A stretch of 64,000 nucleotides of DNA from CSP1-5 sp964558395 (GTDB lineage Bacteria > Methylomirabilota > Methylomirabilia > Methylomirabilales > CSP1-5). Location: positions 21,586 through 85,585 of the forward strand of contig CAZLDS010000005.1 of the NCBI GenBank assembly GCA_964558395.1, written 5' to 3'. Under the pieces are notes generated by a model that was not told the origin of the DNA, searched no databases, and saw only the letters and a program-made list of their open reading frames with translations. The position numbers and the translations under genes were made by a program. This document shows positions 51,081 through 59,576 of this stretch, one piece after another (within the stretch, counting starts at the first letter, position 1; each line of letters opens with the position of its first letter).

Positions 51081-51845
51081 TCAGCGGTTTCGCTCGTAGA
51101 GGATCTGGAGCCCCTTGAGGCTCAGTAGGGGATCGATCTGCTTTACCGTCTCCGATTCGGCCAGTATCAGATGCGCCAAGCCGCCGGTACCGATGACCGT
51201 CGGCTCCCGCCCCATCTCCTTGATCATTCGGTGTACAATGCCATCGACGAGCCCCATATATCCATAAAAGAGACCGGCCTGCATGCTCCCTACGGTATTT
51301 TTTCCAATGACGACTTTGGGCCGAGCGATATCGACCCGAGGCAACTTGGCCGCCCGTTCGTGGAGGATCTCAGCCGATATCCCGATCCCCGGCGCGATCA
51401 CCCCGCCAAGGTACTCTCCCCGCGCAGAGACGGCATCAAAGGTCGTGGCGGTTCCGAGATCGACCACGATGGCGGGTCCGCCGTACGCCTCATACGCTGC
51501 GACCGCGTTGACGATGCGGTCCGCCCCGACCTCCCGCGGATTATCGTAGAGGATAGGCATCCCGGTTTTGATCCCAGGACCGACCACCAAGGGAGTCAGC
51601 TGGAGGTAGTCTCTGATCATCTCTTCAAAAATGGGCTCAAGTGGCGGGACCACCGAGGCGATGATCACGCCAGCCACCGCGGACGTAGGGGTCCCCGCCA
51701 CCTCAAAGAGGTTTTTCAGAAGGATCCCGTACTCATCGGCTGTCCCGTCACGCCGTGTCCCGACGCGCCAATGGTGCACGAGCTCCTCGCCGTGGAGGAG
51801 TCCGAGTACGATGTTCGTGTTTCCAATGTCGATCGCTAAGAGCAT
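51081..51845 (-). CDS. coaX: Type III pantothenate kinase
   Basis: The 254-residue protein has LLAIDIGNTNIVLGLLHGEE, GADRIVNAVAAYEAYGGPAI, VVDLGTATTFDAVSARGEYL and PRVDIARPKVVIGKNTVGSM. It phosphorylates pantothenate in CoA synthesis and belongs to the ASKHA fold. It lies directly downstream of birA, a common pairing; the ~375 bases between hold a repeat and structured element. Confidence 0.97.
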   Translation of the reverse strand: MLLAIDIGNTNIVLGLLHGEELVHHWRVGTRRDGTADEYGILLKNLFEVAGTPTSAVAGVIIASVVPPLEPIFEEMIRDYLQLTPLVVGPGIKTGMPILYDNPREVGADRIVNAVAAYEAYGGPAIVVDLGTATTFDAVSARGEYLGGVIAPGIGISAEILHERAAKLPRVDIARPKVVIGKNTVGSMQAGLFYGYMGLVDGIVHRMIKEMGREPTVIGTGGLAHLILAESETVKQIDPLLSLKGLQILYERNR

Positions 51846-52221
51846 GGCTGAGTGTTGAGAGTTGACAGTTTACAGTCCATAGTCCGATGTTCGACATCTG
51901 GCTGCCGGCGACGCGAAATGTGAACCGGAGAGGGAAGCAGATCCTTCCTCCCCAAGCACCAGCACCTGCAGGCCTCGAGCGACATGCCGGAAGCGGCGGG
52001 GTCCCTCGGCCAGCGACGGCCTGGGATACCGAGGCACGATCCGTGCTCATGGCTGTTGCACGGAGCGTGAACACGGAGGGGCCCAGGCCGTAAGCCGCCG
52101 AACAGGGTCGCCGCGAGAGGCCCGGAGCGAGCGGCCGAAGGTGCTCGTCGACCGAGTCGGGGAGCTCAAAACCGACACACCCCGTCGGCCATCGCTCGAA
52201 CTCATGGCTGTCGATCATCGG
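51846..52221. repeat. Heptad arms flanking a long imperfect hairpin (R7)
   Basis: No ORF is credible here. The left arm, TGTTGAGAGTTGACAGTTTA and AGTCCATAGTCCGATG, repeats with period 7. The right arm near 52208-52232 (CGATCATCGGTCATCGGATG) does too, and TCCGATG pairs with CATCGGA. Between them GGCCTCGAGCGAC...CGGCCTGGG (51971-52024) faces CCCAGGCCG...GAGAGGCC (52082-52122) as a ~150-base imperfect hairpin. This could be a structured RNA such as a 6S-like molecule, or just the core of a repeat. Confidence 0.45.
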
Positions 52222-53040
52222 TCATCGGATGCTGACTTCACCTGAAACGAGGTCTCGCGGCTCCCCCTCTGGCAGGCGAACTCGCAGGGACCCATCCGGG
52301 TTGATCGTCTCGGCAAAGGCCTCATATTGTTCTAAACCCGTCTCAACCCGCACCGATCTTCCGACTGTCTCAGAGAGTGCGCACACGCGGTGCAGAATCG
52401 GCTCGCGCGATCCTTCCTTGAAGCGAAGGTACCAGGTCTCCATATGCCGGTACAAGGCCTGAGCCACCCGCAGTCGGGAGACCGGCTTGCCCACGGCCAG
52501 AGCCAGGGATGTAGCTGAGCCCCGCAGCAAATCGGGAAAATCAGCGAGGGTATGGTTGCAGTTGAGCCCGATGCCCACGACCGCGTAATCGATCCGTTCT
52601 CCCTCTATCTTGGCCTCCACGAGGATTCCGGCTACTTTCTTCTCCCCCAACAGGAGATCATTGGGCCATTTGATCCGCGGGGCGATGCCCGGGTCCATCG
52701 CAGTCACGGCCTCGGCTAGGCTTACCGCGGCGAGCAGACTCAACAACGAGGCCTCGCCGGGGTGGATGCATGGCCGAACGAGAATAGAAGTCCAGAGGCC
52801 GAGATGCGGTGCCGAGGACCACGCCCTTCCCAGACGCCCGCGGCCAGCCGTCTGGGTCTCAGCCACCACGACGGTTCCCTCGGGCTCGCCTCGGTCTCCC
52901 AGCTCCGAAGCGGTCGCATTCGTTGATGCGAGCTCGGGGTAGGCAAGAATCCGCCGTCCCACCAACCGGGTCCTCAGGCCTCGGGAAATATCCTCTGCCG
53001 TCAGGACCTTTCCGCCCAGTGGCTGACTCTCAACGCTCAT
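52222..53040 (-). CDS. birA: Biotin-[acetyl-CoA carboxylase] ligase
   Basis: The 272-residue protein has STNATASELGDRGEPEGTVV, AETQTAGRGRLGRAWSSAP (the GRGRxGR biotinyl-AMP loop), IKWPNDLLLGEKKVAGILVE and YAVVGIGLNCNH. It lacks the N-terminal winged helix of E. coli BirA, so it should be a ligase without repressor function. It overlaps the end of valS by eleven bases. Confidence 0.94.
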   Translation of the reverse strand: MSVESQPLGGKVLTAEDISRGLRTRLVGRRILAYPELASTNATASELGDRGEPEGTVVVAETQTAGRGRLGRAWSSAPHLGLWTSILVRPCIHPGEASLLSLLAAVSLAEAVTAMDPGIAPRIKWPNDLLLGEKKVAGILVEAKIEGERIDYAVVGIGLNCNHTLADFPDLLRGSATSLALAVGKPVSRLRVAQALYRHMETWYLRFKEGSREPILHRVCALSETVGRSVRVETGLEQYEAFAETINPDGSLRVRLPEGEPRDLVSGEVSIR

Positions 53041-55882
53041 CTCGCAGCATGCTCAGGTGTCTTTGGAGTTTCTCCCGGGTCTCTCGGAGAGCCTCCTGGC
53101 TCTCTCGCTCTTTTGAGACCACGTCGGCCGGAGCCCGGGCGAGAAAGTCCGCGTTGGTGAGCTTCCGGCTTACCCTGCCGAGCTCGCGGTCGACCTTCAG
53201 GAGCTCCCGGTCGACACGCCGCGCTTCCGACGCGATATCGATCAGCCCCTCTAAGGGGACGTACATCTCCATACCGGCAGTCACGGCCACGGCGGAATGC
53301 GGGGGCCGCTCAAGGGTCCGGTTGTGCCGCAGCTCCTTCACCCGCGCGAGGTGTCGAATGTACGCTTGGCTGCTCTCGAGGAGGGACTCTTCTTCCGCTC
53401 CCTCAACCTTCACCAGGACCGTGAGCCACGCACCGGGTGGAATCCGCACCTCAGAGCGGATGTTCCTGATGCCCCGGATCAGTCCCATGATTCGCTCCAT
53501 GTCACGCACGGCGTCCGAATCAACGCGGGATGAATCGGGAACGGGCCACTCGGCCACCATAATGCTGGGAGGACGCCCATTGGCGAGGGGAAGGCGCCGC
53601 CAGATTTCTTCCGTGATAAAGGGCATGAAGGGGTGCAGAAGCCGCATGGTCACTTCCAGTCCATGGGCCAAAAGGAGACGGCCAGTCCTGAGCGCACTCT
53701 CATTGCCGTTCGTGGTGAACCGGATTTTTACGACCTCCAAGTACCAGTCGCAGTACTCATGCCAGAGAAACTGGTACAGGTGGGAGACAGCGTCGCTGAA
53801 CCGAAAGTTCTCGAGCGCCTCGGTCACCGCCGCGATCAGCTCCTGCAGGCGGCTCAGGATCCACCGATCCGCGAGGTCCGGCGGCGGATGTGGAATCTCG
53901 TCTCTAAGGTGAGCACTCAGCTTGTCCACATCCGTAAGGTGCAGACTGACAAAACGATACGCATTCCAGATTTTGTTGCAGAAGTTCCGATAGCCTTCGA
54001 TTCGCTCTTCGGAGAGTCTGATATCTCGCCCCGCGGCGACGAGGGCGCTGAGGGTACAGCGCAAGGCATCGGCTCCGAACCGCTCGATCACCTCGAGGGG
54101 ATCAATGACATTCCCTTTCGACTTCGACATCTTCTGCCCCTCCGGATCGCGGACCAAGGCGTGGATATACACCTGGTGGAAGGGGACATCGCCCATACAC
54201 TTCAATCCCATCATAATCATCCGTGCGACCCAAAAGAACAGGATGTCAAAGGCGGTGACCAAGACGGTCGTGGGGTAAAAGATCGCAAGCTCCTTGGTCT
54301 GGTCCGGCCAGCCAAGGGTGGAAAAGGGCCAGAGGGCGGAACTGAACCAAGTGTCGAGCACATCCGGATCTTGAATCAGGTCCACGCCTCCGCACTGCGG
54401 GCAGGCGTGTGGCTTTTTCCGCGCCACAATTGGTTGTGCGCCCGGCAGGATGGTATACGTCCAGCTCGTGTTCTCCGGTGCCGGACCTCCCTCGCGTGTT
54501 GCAGCAACCGCATGCCCTGTCTTGATGAAGTTCTCCGCATCGCACTCCAGGCAGTACCACGCGGGAATCTGATGCCCCCACCAGATCTGCCGAGAGACGC
54601 ACCAGTCCCGAATGTTGTGCATCCACTCGAAGTAGCTCTTCTCCCACTGGGGAGGGGTGATGCGCACCTGACCCTCCTCCACCGCCCTGATCGCCGCCTC
54701 CGCTAACGGCTTCGTGCGCACAAACCATTGCGGGGTGAGGAAGGGCTCAACCGGGGTTTGACACCGATAGCACCGGCCCAACGCGTACCGATACGGCTCC
54801 TCCTTGACCAAAACACCTTGCTGACGAAGGTCTTCAACAACCAACTGCCGCACTTTGAACCGGTCTTGTCCGAGATATCGGGTGACGCGACTTCGCACCT
54901 CTTCACTGGCATCTTGGTAAAAGGCTTCATTGACCGTCCCGTTCGGTTGGAACGTCGCGATCGTCTGCAGGTCGTGACGATGGCCGATCTCGAAGTCGTT
55001 GAAGTCATGGCCGGGGGTGATCTTAAGCGCACCGGTCCCGAACTCCCGGGATACATACGGGTCACCAATGACTGGGATCCAGCGCCCGACTAGCGGGAGG
55101 ATCACATGGCGGCCGACGGCTTTTGCGTACCGGGGGTCTTCTGGGTGTACGGCAACCGCGGTATCTGCCAGCATCGTCTCAGGCCGCGTCGTTGCCACCA
55201 CCAGGCCGTCGTTGGGATTCTCCGCAAATGGATATCGAATATGCCACATGTGGCCATCGTGCTCTTCATGCACGACCTCGATATCGGCCAGGGCGGTTTC
55301 GCATCGTGGGCACCAGTTCACCAGCCGCTCCTCACGGTACAGTAATCCATCCTTCCAGAAGCGAACAAAGGCCTCCAGGACTGCCCGCCCGCGCGGCACG
55401 TCCATAGTAAAGGCTTCCCGAACCCAATCACAGGACGCCCCCAGTTTCTTCAGCTGCTCGATGATGGTTCTCCCCGACTGCTCGCGCCACTGCCATACCC
55501 GGGCCACGAATTCCTCTCGGCCGATCTGCTGTCGCGTCTGCCCCTCGGCCAAGAGCTGACGCTCCACGACATTCTGCGTGGCGATGCCCGCGTGGTCGGT
55601 CCCTGGCATCCACAACGCATTGTCACCGACCATCCTTCGCCACCGGATCAGCACATCCTGGAGGGTATTGTTGAGGGCATGCCCCATATGAAGGGAGCCA
55701 GTAATGTTCGGCGGAGGGATAACAATGGCATACGGAGATTGGGAGGATTCAGTAGAAGCGTGGAAGAAGCCCGCCTGGTCCCACGTTGAATACCAGTGGG
55801 ACTCTACATCGCGAGGATCGTAGCCGTGCCAACTCCGCTCGACCATGGGTGTCGCAGAGAAAAGATTCGGGGTGTTGGGCAA
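53030..55882 (-). CDS. valS: Valyl-tRNA synthetase
   Basis: The 950-residue class I enzyme has PPPNITGSLHMGHALNNTLQ (HIGH-like), RDWCVSRQIWWGHQIPAWYC, and KMSKSKGNVIDPLEVIERFG (KMSKS). The C-terminus has a valine-arm-type coiled coil (VDRELLKVDRELGRVSRKLT). The codon at 55882 is TTG; ATG 55846 is a shorter alternative. It overlaps birA. Confidence 0.97.
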   Translation of the reverse strand: MPNTPNLFSATPMVERSWHGYDPRDVESHWYSTWDQAGFFHASTESSQSPYAIVIPPPNITGSLHMGHALNNTLQDVLIRWRRMVGDNALWMPGTDHAGIATQNVVERQLLAEGQTRQQIGREEFVARVWQWREQSGRTIIEQLKKLGASCDWVREAFTMDVPRGRAVLEAFVRFWKDGLLYREERLVNWCPRCETALADIEVVHEEHDGHMWHIRYPFAENPNDGLVVATTRPETMLADTAVAVHPEDPRYAKAVGRHVILPLVGRWIPVIGDPYVSREFGTGALKITPGHDFNDFEIGHRHDLQTIATFQPNGTVNEAFYQDASEEVRSRVTRYLGQDRFKVRQLVVEDLRQQGVLVKEEPYRYALGRCYRCQTPVEPFLTPQWFVRTKPLAEAAIRAVEEGQVRITPPQWEKSYFEWMHNIRDWCVSRQIWWGHQIPAWYCLECDAENFIKTGHAVAATREGGPAPENTSWTYTILPGAQPIVARKKPHACPQCGGVDLIQDPDVLDTWFSSALWPFSTLGWPDQTKELAIFYPTTVLVTAFDILFFWVARMIMMGLKCMGDVPFHQVYIHALVRDPEGQKMSKSKGNVIDPLEVIERFGADALRCTLSALVAAGRDIRLSEERIEGYRNFCNKIWNAYRFVSLHLTDVDKLSAHLRDEIPHPPPDLADRWILSRLQELIAAVTEALENFRFSDAVSHLYQFLWHEYCDWYLEVVKIRFTTNGNESALRTGRLLLAHGLEVTMRLLHPFMPFITEEIWRRLPLANGRPPSIMVAEWPVPDSSRVDSDAVRDMERIMGLIRGIRNIRSEVRIPPGAWLTVLVKVEGAEEESLLESSQAYIRHLARVKELRHNRTLERPPHSAVAVTAGMEMYVPLEGLIDIASEARRVDRELLKVDRELGRVSRKLTNADFLARAPADVVSKERESQEALRETREKLQRHLSMLRDER

Positions 55883-55917
55883 TTATACCCTCACCACCCC
55901 GGAGACGGTTGGACTTC

Positions 55918-56874
55918 TTACTGTTTGCCTTCGACGAGGTCTCGGATCCGTTGGATCTCTTGGGTAAGCAATTGCTCGGCAAGGTCGGGAACGACCTCCC
56001 AGAGGATCCGATCAACTCGCTCGAGGAGGTCATTTCTGAGTTCCTGGACGATGTGGGCGGCTACGCGCTCGGCCACTTCGCGGGCCAGCGTCTCGACCAT
56101 TTCAGGCGAAGCTGCCAAGACCTGGGCCCCTCCTGCCGGCAGAGCCCCTGCTTCGCGCTCCTCCGGAGCCGCCAGGGCGCCGGACGTCTCGATTCCCGCG
56201 GCGGCTGCCACACCCTCGATCTCCCGTCCTACGACCTCGCGAGTCGCCACATCGCCGCTGATCGCCTCCGTCAGCGAAAGATCCTCCATCTCGGTCGTAG
56301 AGAGCTCATAGGTGGGTACAGATTCCTCCTCTTGGATCACCGCTTCGAGCTGAGGTTCCATTACATCGGCAGGAAGCTTGATCTCTTCTCCCAACTCCTC
56401 CGGGGCTTCGAGGACAAAGGGCGTTTCTCCGGGTGACATCTCCGCCCCGATCCCAACCTGCTCCTCCTCAATCATGCCTGGCTGCGGGGCGGCTGCGGGC
56501 GCCATAGGGGATGCGAGCAACTGTTTAACCTTATCGATCAAGACCTGAGATTCAAATGGCTTGGTGACGACATCACTCGCCCCGGCTCCCCGCGCTGCCG
56601 CCTCGTCGAGGGGCTCCAAGGCTGCCGCCATCAGGATAATCGGCACATCCTTGAGCCGCGGATCCTGGCGGACCTCGGCACACAGTTGCGCGCCGGTGCG
56701 GTCGCCCATCGAATGATCGATGAGTATCAGGTCGGGTTTGGACTCCCTGGCCTTCCGCAGTGCCTCCTCACCGCTGCAAGCCTGGATCACCTCTACCCCA
56801 GACCGGCTTAGGGTCAGGCCAACAACCTTCTGAATCGTCACACTATCATCGGCAACGAGAACCTGCGCCTTCAT
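55918..56874 (-). CDS. Response-regulator receiver protein with long C-terminus
   Basis: ATG 56874 gives KAQVLVADDSVTIQKVVGLT, a CheY-like receiver with the acidic pair DD, phospho-acceptor Asp in PDLILIDHSMGDRTGAQL, and the Lys switch region SDVVTKPFESQVLIDKVKQL. After residue 125 it turns into a long acidic, low-complexity region (EEEQVGIGAEMSPGETPFVL) and ends in a basic helix. Such proteins occur as stand-alone signalling adaptors; no output domain is visible. Confidence 0.85.
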   Translation of the reverse strand: MKAQVLVADDSVTIQKVVGLTLSRSGVEVIQACSGEEALRKARESKPDLILIDHSMGDRTGAQLCAEVRQDPRLKDVPIILMAAALEPLDEAAARGAGASDVVTKPFESQVLIDKVKQLLASPMAPAAAPQPGMIEEEQVGIGAEMSPGETPFVLEAPEELGEEIKLPADVMEPQLEAVIQEEESVPTYELSTTEMEDLSLTEAISGDVATREVVGREIEGVAAAAGIETSGALAAPEEREAGALPAGGAQVLAASPEMVETLAREVAERVAAHIVQELRNDLLERVDRILWEVVPDLAEQLLTQEIQRIRDLVEGKQ

Positions 56875-57189
56875 CGTGCGCTCCCTCTCCATGCGGCAGA
56901 CAAATCACGATCGCTCAACAAACTGTTGCAAGGCGCGTTCCAACTGGTCGAAATTTAGTAAACAAACGCTACCTTCCTGCTTCCATCTTGTCAAGGGATT
57001 TTTGGGATTTTTCGGCATGTTGGATCGCCGGAGACCCCATCGAGCCTTTCTCAACGTCAACGTCAAAATCCAGTTGAGCGGGCGATGTGGATAAGACAGG
57101 AGCTTAGCGAAGTTAGGGATGCAGGAGGACGCAAGACAGCGCAAATCGTAACGCGAATCCGCAACCTATACGCAACCGGAAATGATAGG

Positions 57190-57390
57190 TCAGGGCGTAT
57201 AAGGTTGAGGCGAAGGAGTTTGTTCTGAAAGATTTAAGCGGGAAGGTTCGCGCCTACCTGGGTCAACCTCGTCTTTCGCCGCGATGAACCGCTTAGAGTG
57301 AGCTCCCTCGTGGCCATTCGACAGGAATATCAACTCGATGTAGAACACCCCGAGATAAAGCACGACGATTACGAGAATCACATGGGACAT
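57190..57390 (-). CDS. Small membrane protein
   Basis: ATG 57390 has AAGGA upstream. MSHVILVIVVLYLGVFYIEL is a clean transmembrane helix, then a basic, charged cytoplasmic tail (NGHEGAHSKRFIAAKDEVDP). The 66-residue protein has no recognised family. A longer frame to 57513 adds an unlikely basic leader. It opens the right accessory zone. Confidence 0.45.
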   Translation of the reverse strand: MSHVILVIVVLYLGVFYIELIFLSNGHEGAHSKRFIAAKDEVDPGRREPSRLNLSEQTPSPQPYTP

Positions 57391-57847
57391 AACTGTCCTT
57401 GTTTTCTGGACCGGTACTAGAGCGCCCGAGTTGATCAGCGCAAGGGAAATGCCAGGAAATTCGGAAGACCTGCACGATCTACGGACAACCTTGGAAAAAA
57501 ACCGCTTAACCATTCATTGTTTCATCTTTGAGGGCATGTTCGCCGGACCAGATCCCTCGGCTGGTGAGCGACCCGCCACGGCCCGTGAAGACGCCATAGC
57601 CCGTGCCGGTGTGCAAGCGCCCCCCCGCATCCCAGGCACGGGGCAGGCTTGTCTTCGCCGGCGGAGGCGGGCCAGCCACCGCCATTTACTATAATCGGTG
57701 GATATCGTGCGCCGGTCAATCGGGACAGCCCCTTTTTTCTTATCGGGGAAACTACCATGGCTTGCACGGGGGCATTGCTTAATGATCCGTCTGTTTCAGG
57801 GAACAGTGTTTTGAGGCGGGACGGACAACGAGGCAGGGGGAGGTGAG
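57391..57847. other. Intergenic stretch holding repeat copy B
   Basis: No credible protein-coding gene. It includes the ~120-bp repeat (57682-57801) and ends in GGGGGAGGTGAG, the ribosome-binding site of the 12-codon ORF at 57848. The rest is GC-rich DNA with no feature I can name. Confidence 0.4.
57682..57801. repeat. Dispersed ~120-bp repeat, copy B
   Basis: Aligned with copy A (6583-6704) over the full length, same orientation. The core AGCCCCTTTTTTCT and GAAACTACCATGGCTTGCA are identical. It stops about 45 bases before the ribosome-binding site of the short ORF that precedes the zinc-ribbon gene at 57888. Confidence 0.85.
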
Positions 57848-57886
57848 ATGCCCAAAATGTGGACTCCGGGAAGCGAGGTAGGCTAG
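57848..57886 (+). CDS. 12-residue upstream ORF of the zinc-ribbon gene
   Basis: ATG 57848 follows GGGGGAGGTGAG and encodes MPKMWTPGSEVG, ending in TAG (57884-57886) one base before the ATG of the zinc-ribbon gene at 57888. The tight TAG-G-ATG junction suggests translational coupling or a leader peptide; only the ribosome-binding site supports it. Confidence 0.35.
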   Translation: MPKMWTPGSEVG

Positions 57887-57887
57887 G

Positions 57888-58184
57888 ATGGGGCAAGAAA
57901 ATTTGTATAGAGAGCGTTCAACGCTCTCCACAGGCACGAAGATGCCCTGTGAGGCCTGTGGGATACCCATTGAGCAAAGAGGCGCTTGGCGGCGGCGTTT
58001 CTGCAATGCGGCTTGTCGGGGGCAGGCATGGCGGCAGACGCAAATCCTGAAGGCTGCACTGGCCCTCTTAGAGAACCCAGACGAACTCGAGGCTTCCGTG
58101 AATACCAAGCGGGCCACCCAGGACGATCCCGCGCTTGACCTATGGGTGCGAAATGTGCGGGCGTTTGGCCTAGAGGATGGGTGA
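57888..58184 (+). CDS. Zinc-ribbon protein related to the left island gene
   Basis: ATG 57888 gives MGQENLYRERS...KMPCEACGIPIEQRGAWRRR, FCNAACRGQAWRQTQ and a helical tail (KAALALLENPDELEASVN). The CEACG...FCNAAC arrangement matches the CKRCQ...YCEDKC ribbon of the frameshifted gene at 6984; in both, a Trp/Arg-rich segment follows the last Cys. The 98-residue protein may be a DNA- or RNA-binding adaptor. Bases 57909-57927 form a perfect hairpin (GAGAGCGT-TCA-ACGCTCTC) just after the start, which could control translation; ATG 57945 is an alternative start. Confidence 0.55.
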   Translation: MGQENLYRERSTLSTGTKMPCEACGIPIEQRGAWRRRFCNAACRGQAWRQTQILKAALALLENPDELEASVNTKRATQDDPALDLWVRNVRAFGLEDG

Positions 58185-58283
58185 GCGCACTTATGGAAAA
58201 GGGCCGGTGGCTCTCGGGATTGTGCAAGGCCTGCGAAGAGGCGGGTCTGCGCGCGGCTAACATGGCTCCCACAAACACCACGA

Positions 58284-58328
58284 GCGCCGAGGTTGCCCCC
58301 ACCACCCCTAGGGTGTTTCCGGCGCTCG
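58284..58328. repeat. Short dispersed repeat 1 (GCGCCGAG-type)
   Basis: GCGCCGAGGTTGCCCCC then ACCACCCCTAGGGTGTTTC to GGCGC. Similar runs appear near 59492 and 61455. The copies share GCGCCGAG(G/A)-TTGCCCC and a (G)ATGCTTCC-like centre, in the same orientation. Function unknown; it may be a small mobile repeat. Confidence 0.5.
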
Positions 58329-58355
58329 CATCCGATCCGCAAAATAGTCACAATA

Positions 58356-59126
58356 TCAAAGCCTACGCCGGGCTTTTGTCACAGAACTTTTTCGGAGGTC
58401 AATGCGGGTTTGGGTATGCGAGGGAGGCGAAGGGGCGAGAAACATTCTGAGGTGCTGCACCTCCTCCCGGTAGGCTTCGGGGGGGAGCTTTTGCAGCACG
58501 GATTCGGGATCGTCGTGCAACCGCGCCATGAGCTGGTTGGCTTTTCCCAAGAACCAGGTCACCCGGTTGTCCATCCTGCGCTCCACCGCCGGTCGAAAGA
58601 GGCGGGCCAAGAAAGCAAAGAAGCCAGCGTCCAACCGGACGAAGGCTGTCACGGTGTTTTTCAGATACGGGGGCTTCCCAGCGCTTTCTGCGGTATACAA
58701 TATCACGACTGCGACACGTCCAGGGATACGAAAGATCCCGTACTTATATGTCCCCTTGGCATAGACGACCAGTTGTCCCGGTTCCGCGCGCAGAATCGTG
58801 AAATCAGCCGTAAGCCCGCCATGGTCATTCGCCCAGTACCGCTCTTCTCCCCGACGCTCGACGGTATACTTTAACACCCCTGCCGCTTGCGCGAGCCTCG
58901 CGGCAAAGTCGGGGTGGGTTGAGAGATACTCAAAAACCGCCTGATCCCCATACAAGCGGAGGCCGCTCATCTGGTGTTCGAGGGTGGAGCCCCTCACTAC
59001 CTCACGCAGGGAGTGCCCCTGCTCGCCTTGAAGCAGATTTGTGGGGAAGGTTAAGGTGCTCCCCCCTGCGGTCGCCGCCGCGAAGAAGATCAGGATCAGG
59101 AGAAGCCCACCCTTCTTGGTCCGCAT
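58356..59126 (-). CDS. Secreted protein of unknown function
   Basis: ATG 59126 gives MRTKKGGLLLILIFFAAATA, a signal peptide with cleavage near GGS. The mature ~235 residues include SREVVR-type charged turns, YFVAGAV-like hydrophobic patches (RIPGRVAVVILYTAESAGKP) and FFAFLARLFRPAVERRMDNR, then a basic C-terminus. The pattern suggests an outer-membrane or periplasmic lipid-interacting protein, but no family is recognised. A run of neighbouring secreted genes (59577, 61652) suggests a common export theme. Confidence 0.55.
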   Translation of the reverse strand: MRTKKGGLLLILIFFAAATAGGSTLTFPTNLLQGEQGHSLREVVRGSTLEHQMSGLRLYGDQAVFEYLSTHPDFAARLAQAAGVLKYTVERRGEERYWANDHGGLTADFTILRAEPGQLVVYAKGTYKYGIFRIPGRVAVVILYTAESAGKPPYLKNTVTAFVRLDAGFFAFLARLFRPAVERRMDNRVTWFLGKANQLMARLHDDPESVLQKLPPEAYREEVQHLRMFLAPSPPSHTQTRIDLRKSSVTKARRRL

Positions 59127-59150
59127 TGTGCACCTCCCGAGATCGATCAT

Positions 59151-59576
59151 ATCAGGGCAAGATCGCCCATCAATCTAGGGACGGGTTTGACAGGGGTAAA
59201 TATTCCACCTAGCCTAAAAAGACGCGGTTTGGGGATGATAACTTTTCCCTCCGAAGTCCCCGTAGTCCTACTCAGAAGATGGCGGGAGTAAGCGCAAGGA
59301 GAGCGATCCGGATATCGATGGGGACAGTATACTTCATCGCTGCTGGCCACGTTGAATCACATGATGGGGAAGCTTCGTTGCGATGATGCCAGCGAGGCGA
59401 GCCATGCTCCGACGCTATTGGTTGCCGACGCTAAGGTCAAGCATATTGGTGTATACTGTCCTGTCATTGCTGCTTTCTGAAAAAGGAAGGGCGCCGAGAT
59501 TGCCCCGCCACCCCTAGATGCTCCTCGCCGTGATGCCTACTTGTTACGTTTCTGTCCCCTCGCGCCCGCAGGAATG
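59151..59576. other. Intergenic stretch with inverted-repeat element
   Basis: No gene. It carries the 144-bp element at 59320-59463 bounded by 11-bp inverted repeats, and a GCGCCGAG-type repeat at 59492-59545. The first part (59151-59319) shows nothing recognisable. Confidence 0.5.
59320..59463. mobile_element. Candidate MITE bounded by GGACAGTATAC inverted repeats
   Basis: GGACAGTATAC (59322-59332) and GTATACTGTCC (59452-59462) are perfect 11-bp inverted repeats 119 bases apart. The interior encodes nothing. The (G)GGACAGTATACTT end resembles termini associated with small transposase elements in other proteobacteria. Non-autonomous transposition is inferred. Confidence 0.5.

Noticed and set aside
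51748..52218. Minus-strand frame across the birA-coaX gap
   Set aside because: It starts in the gap, overlaps coaX and runs through the inverted-repeat region; composition is not protein-like.
57522..57896. Minus-strand 124-residue ORF across repeat copy B
   Set aside because: No conserved start, and copy A is not open in the corresponding frame.
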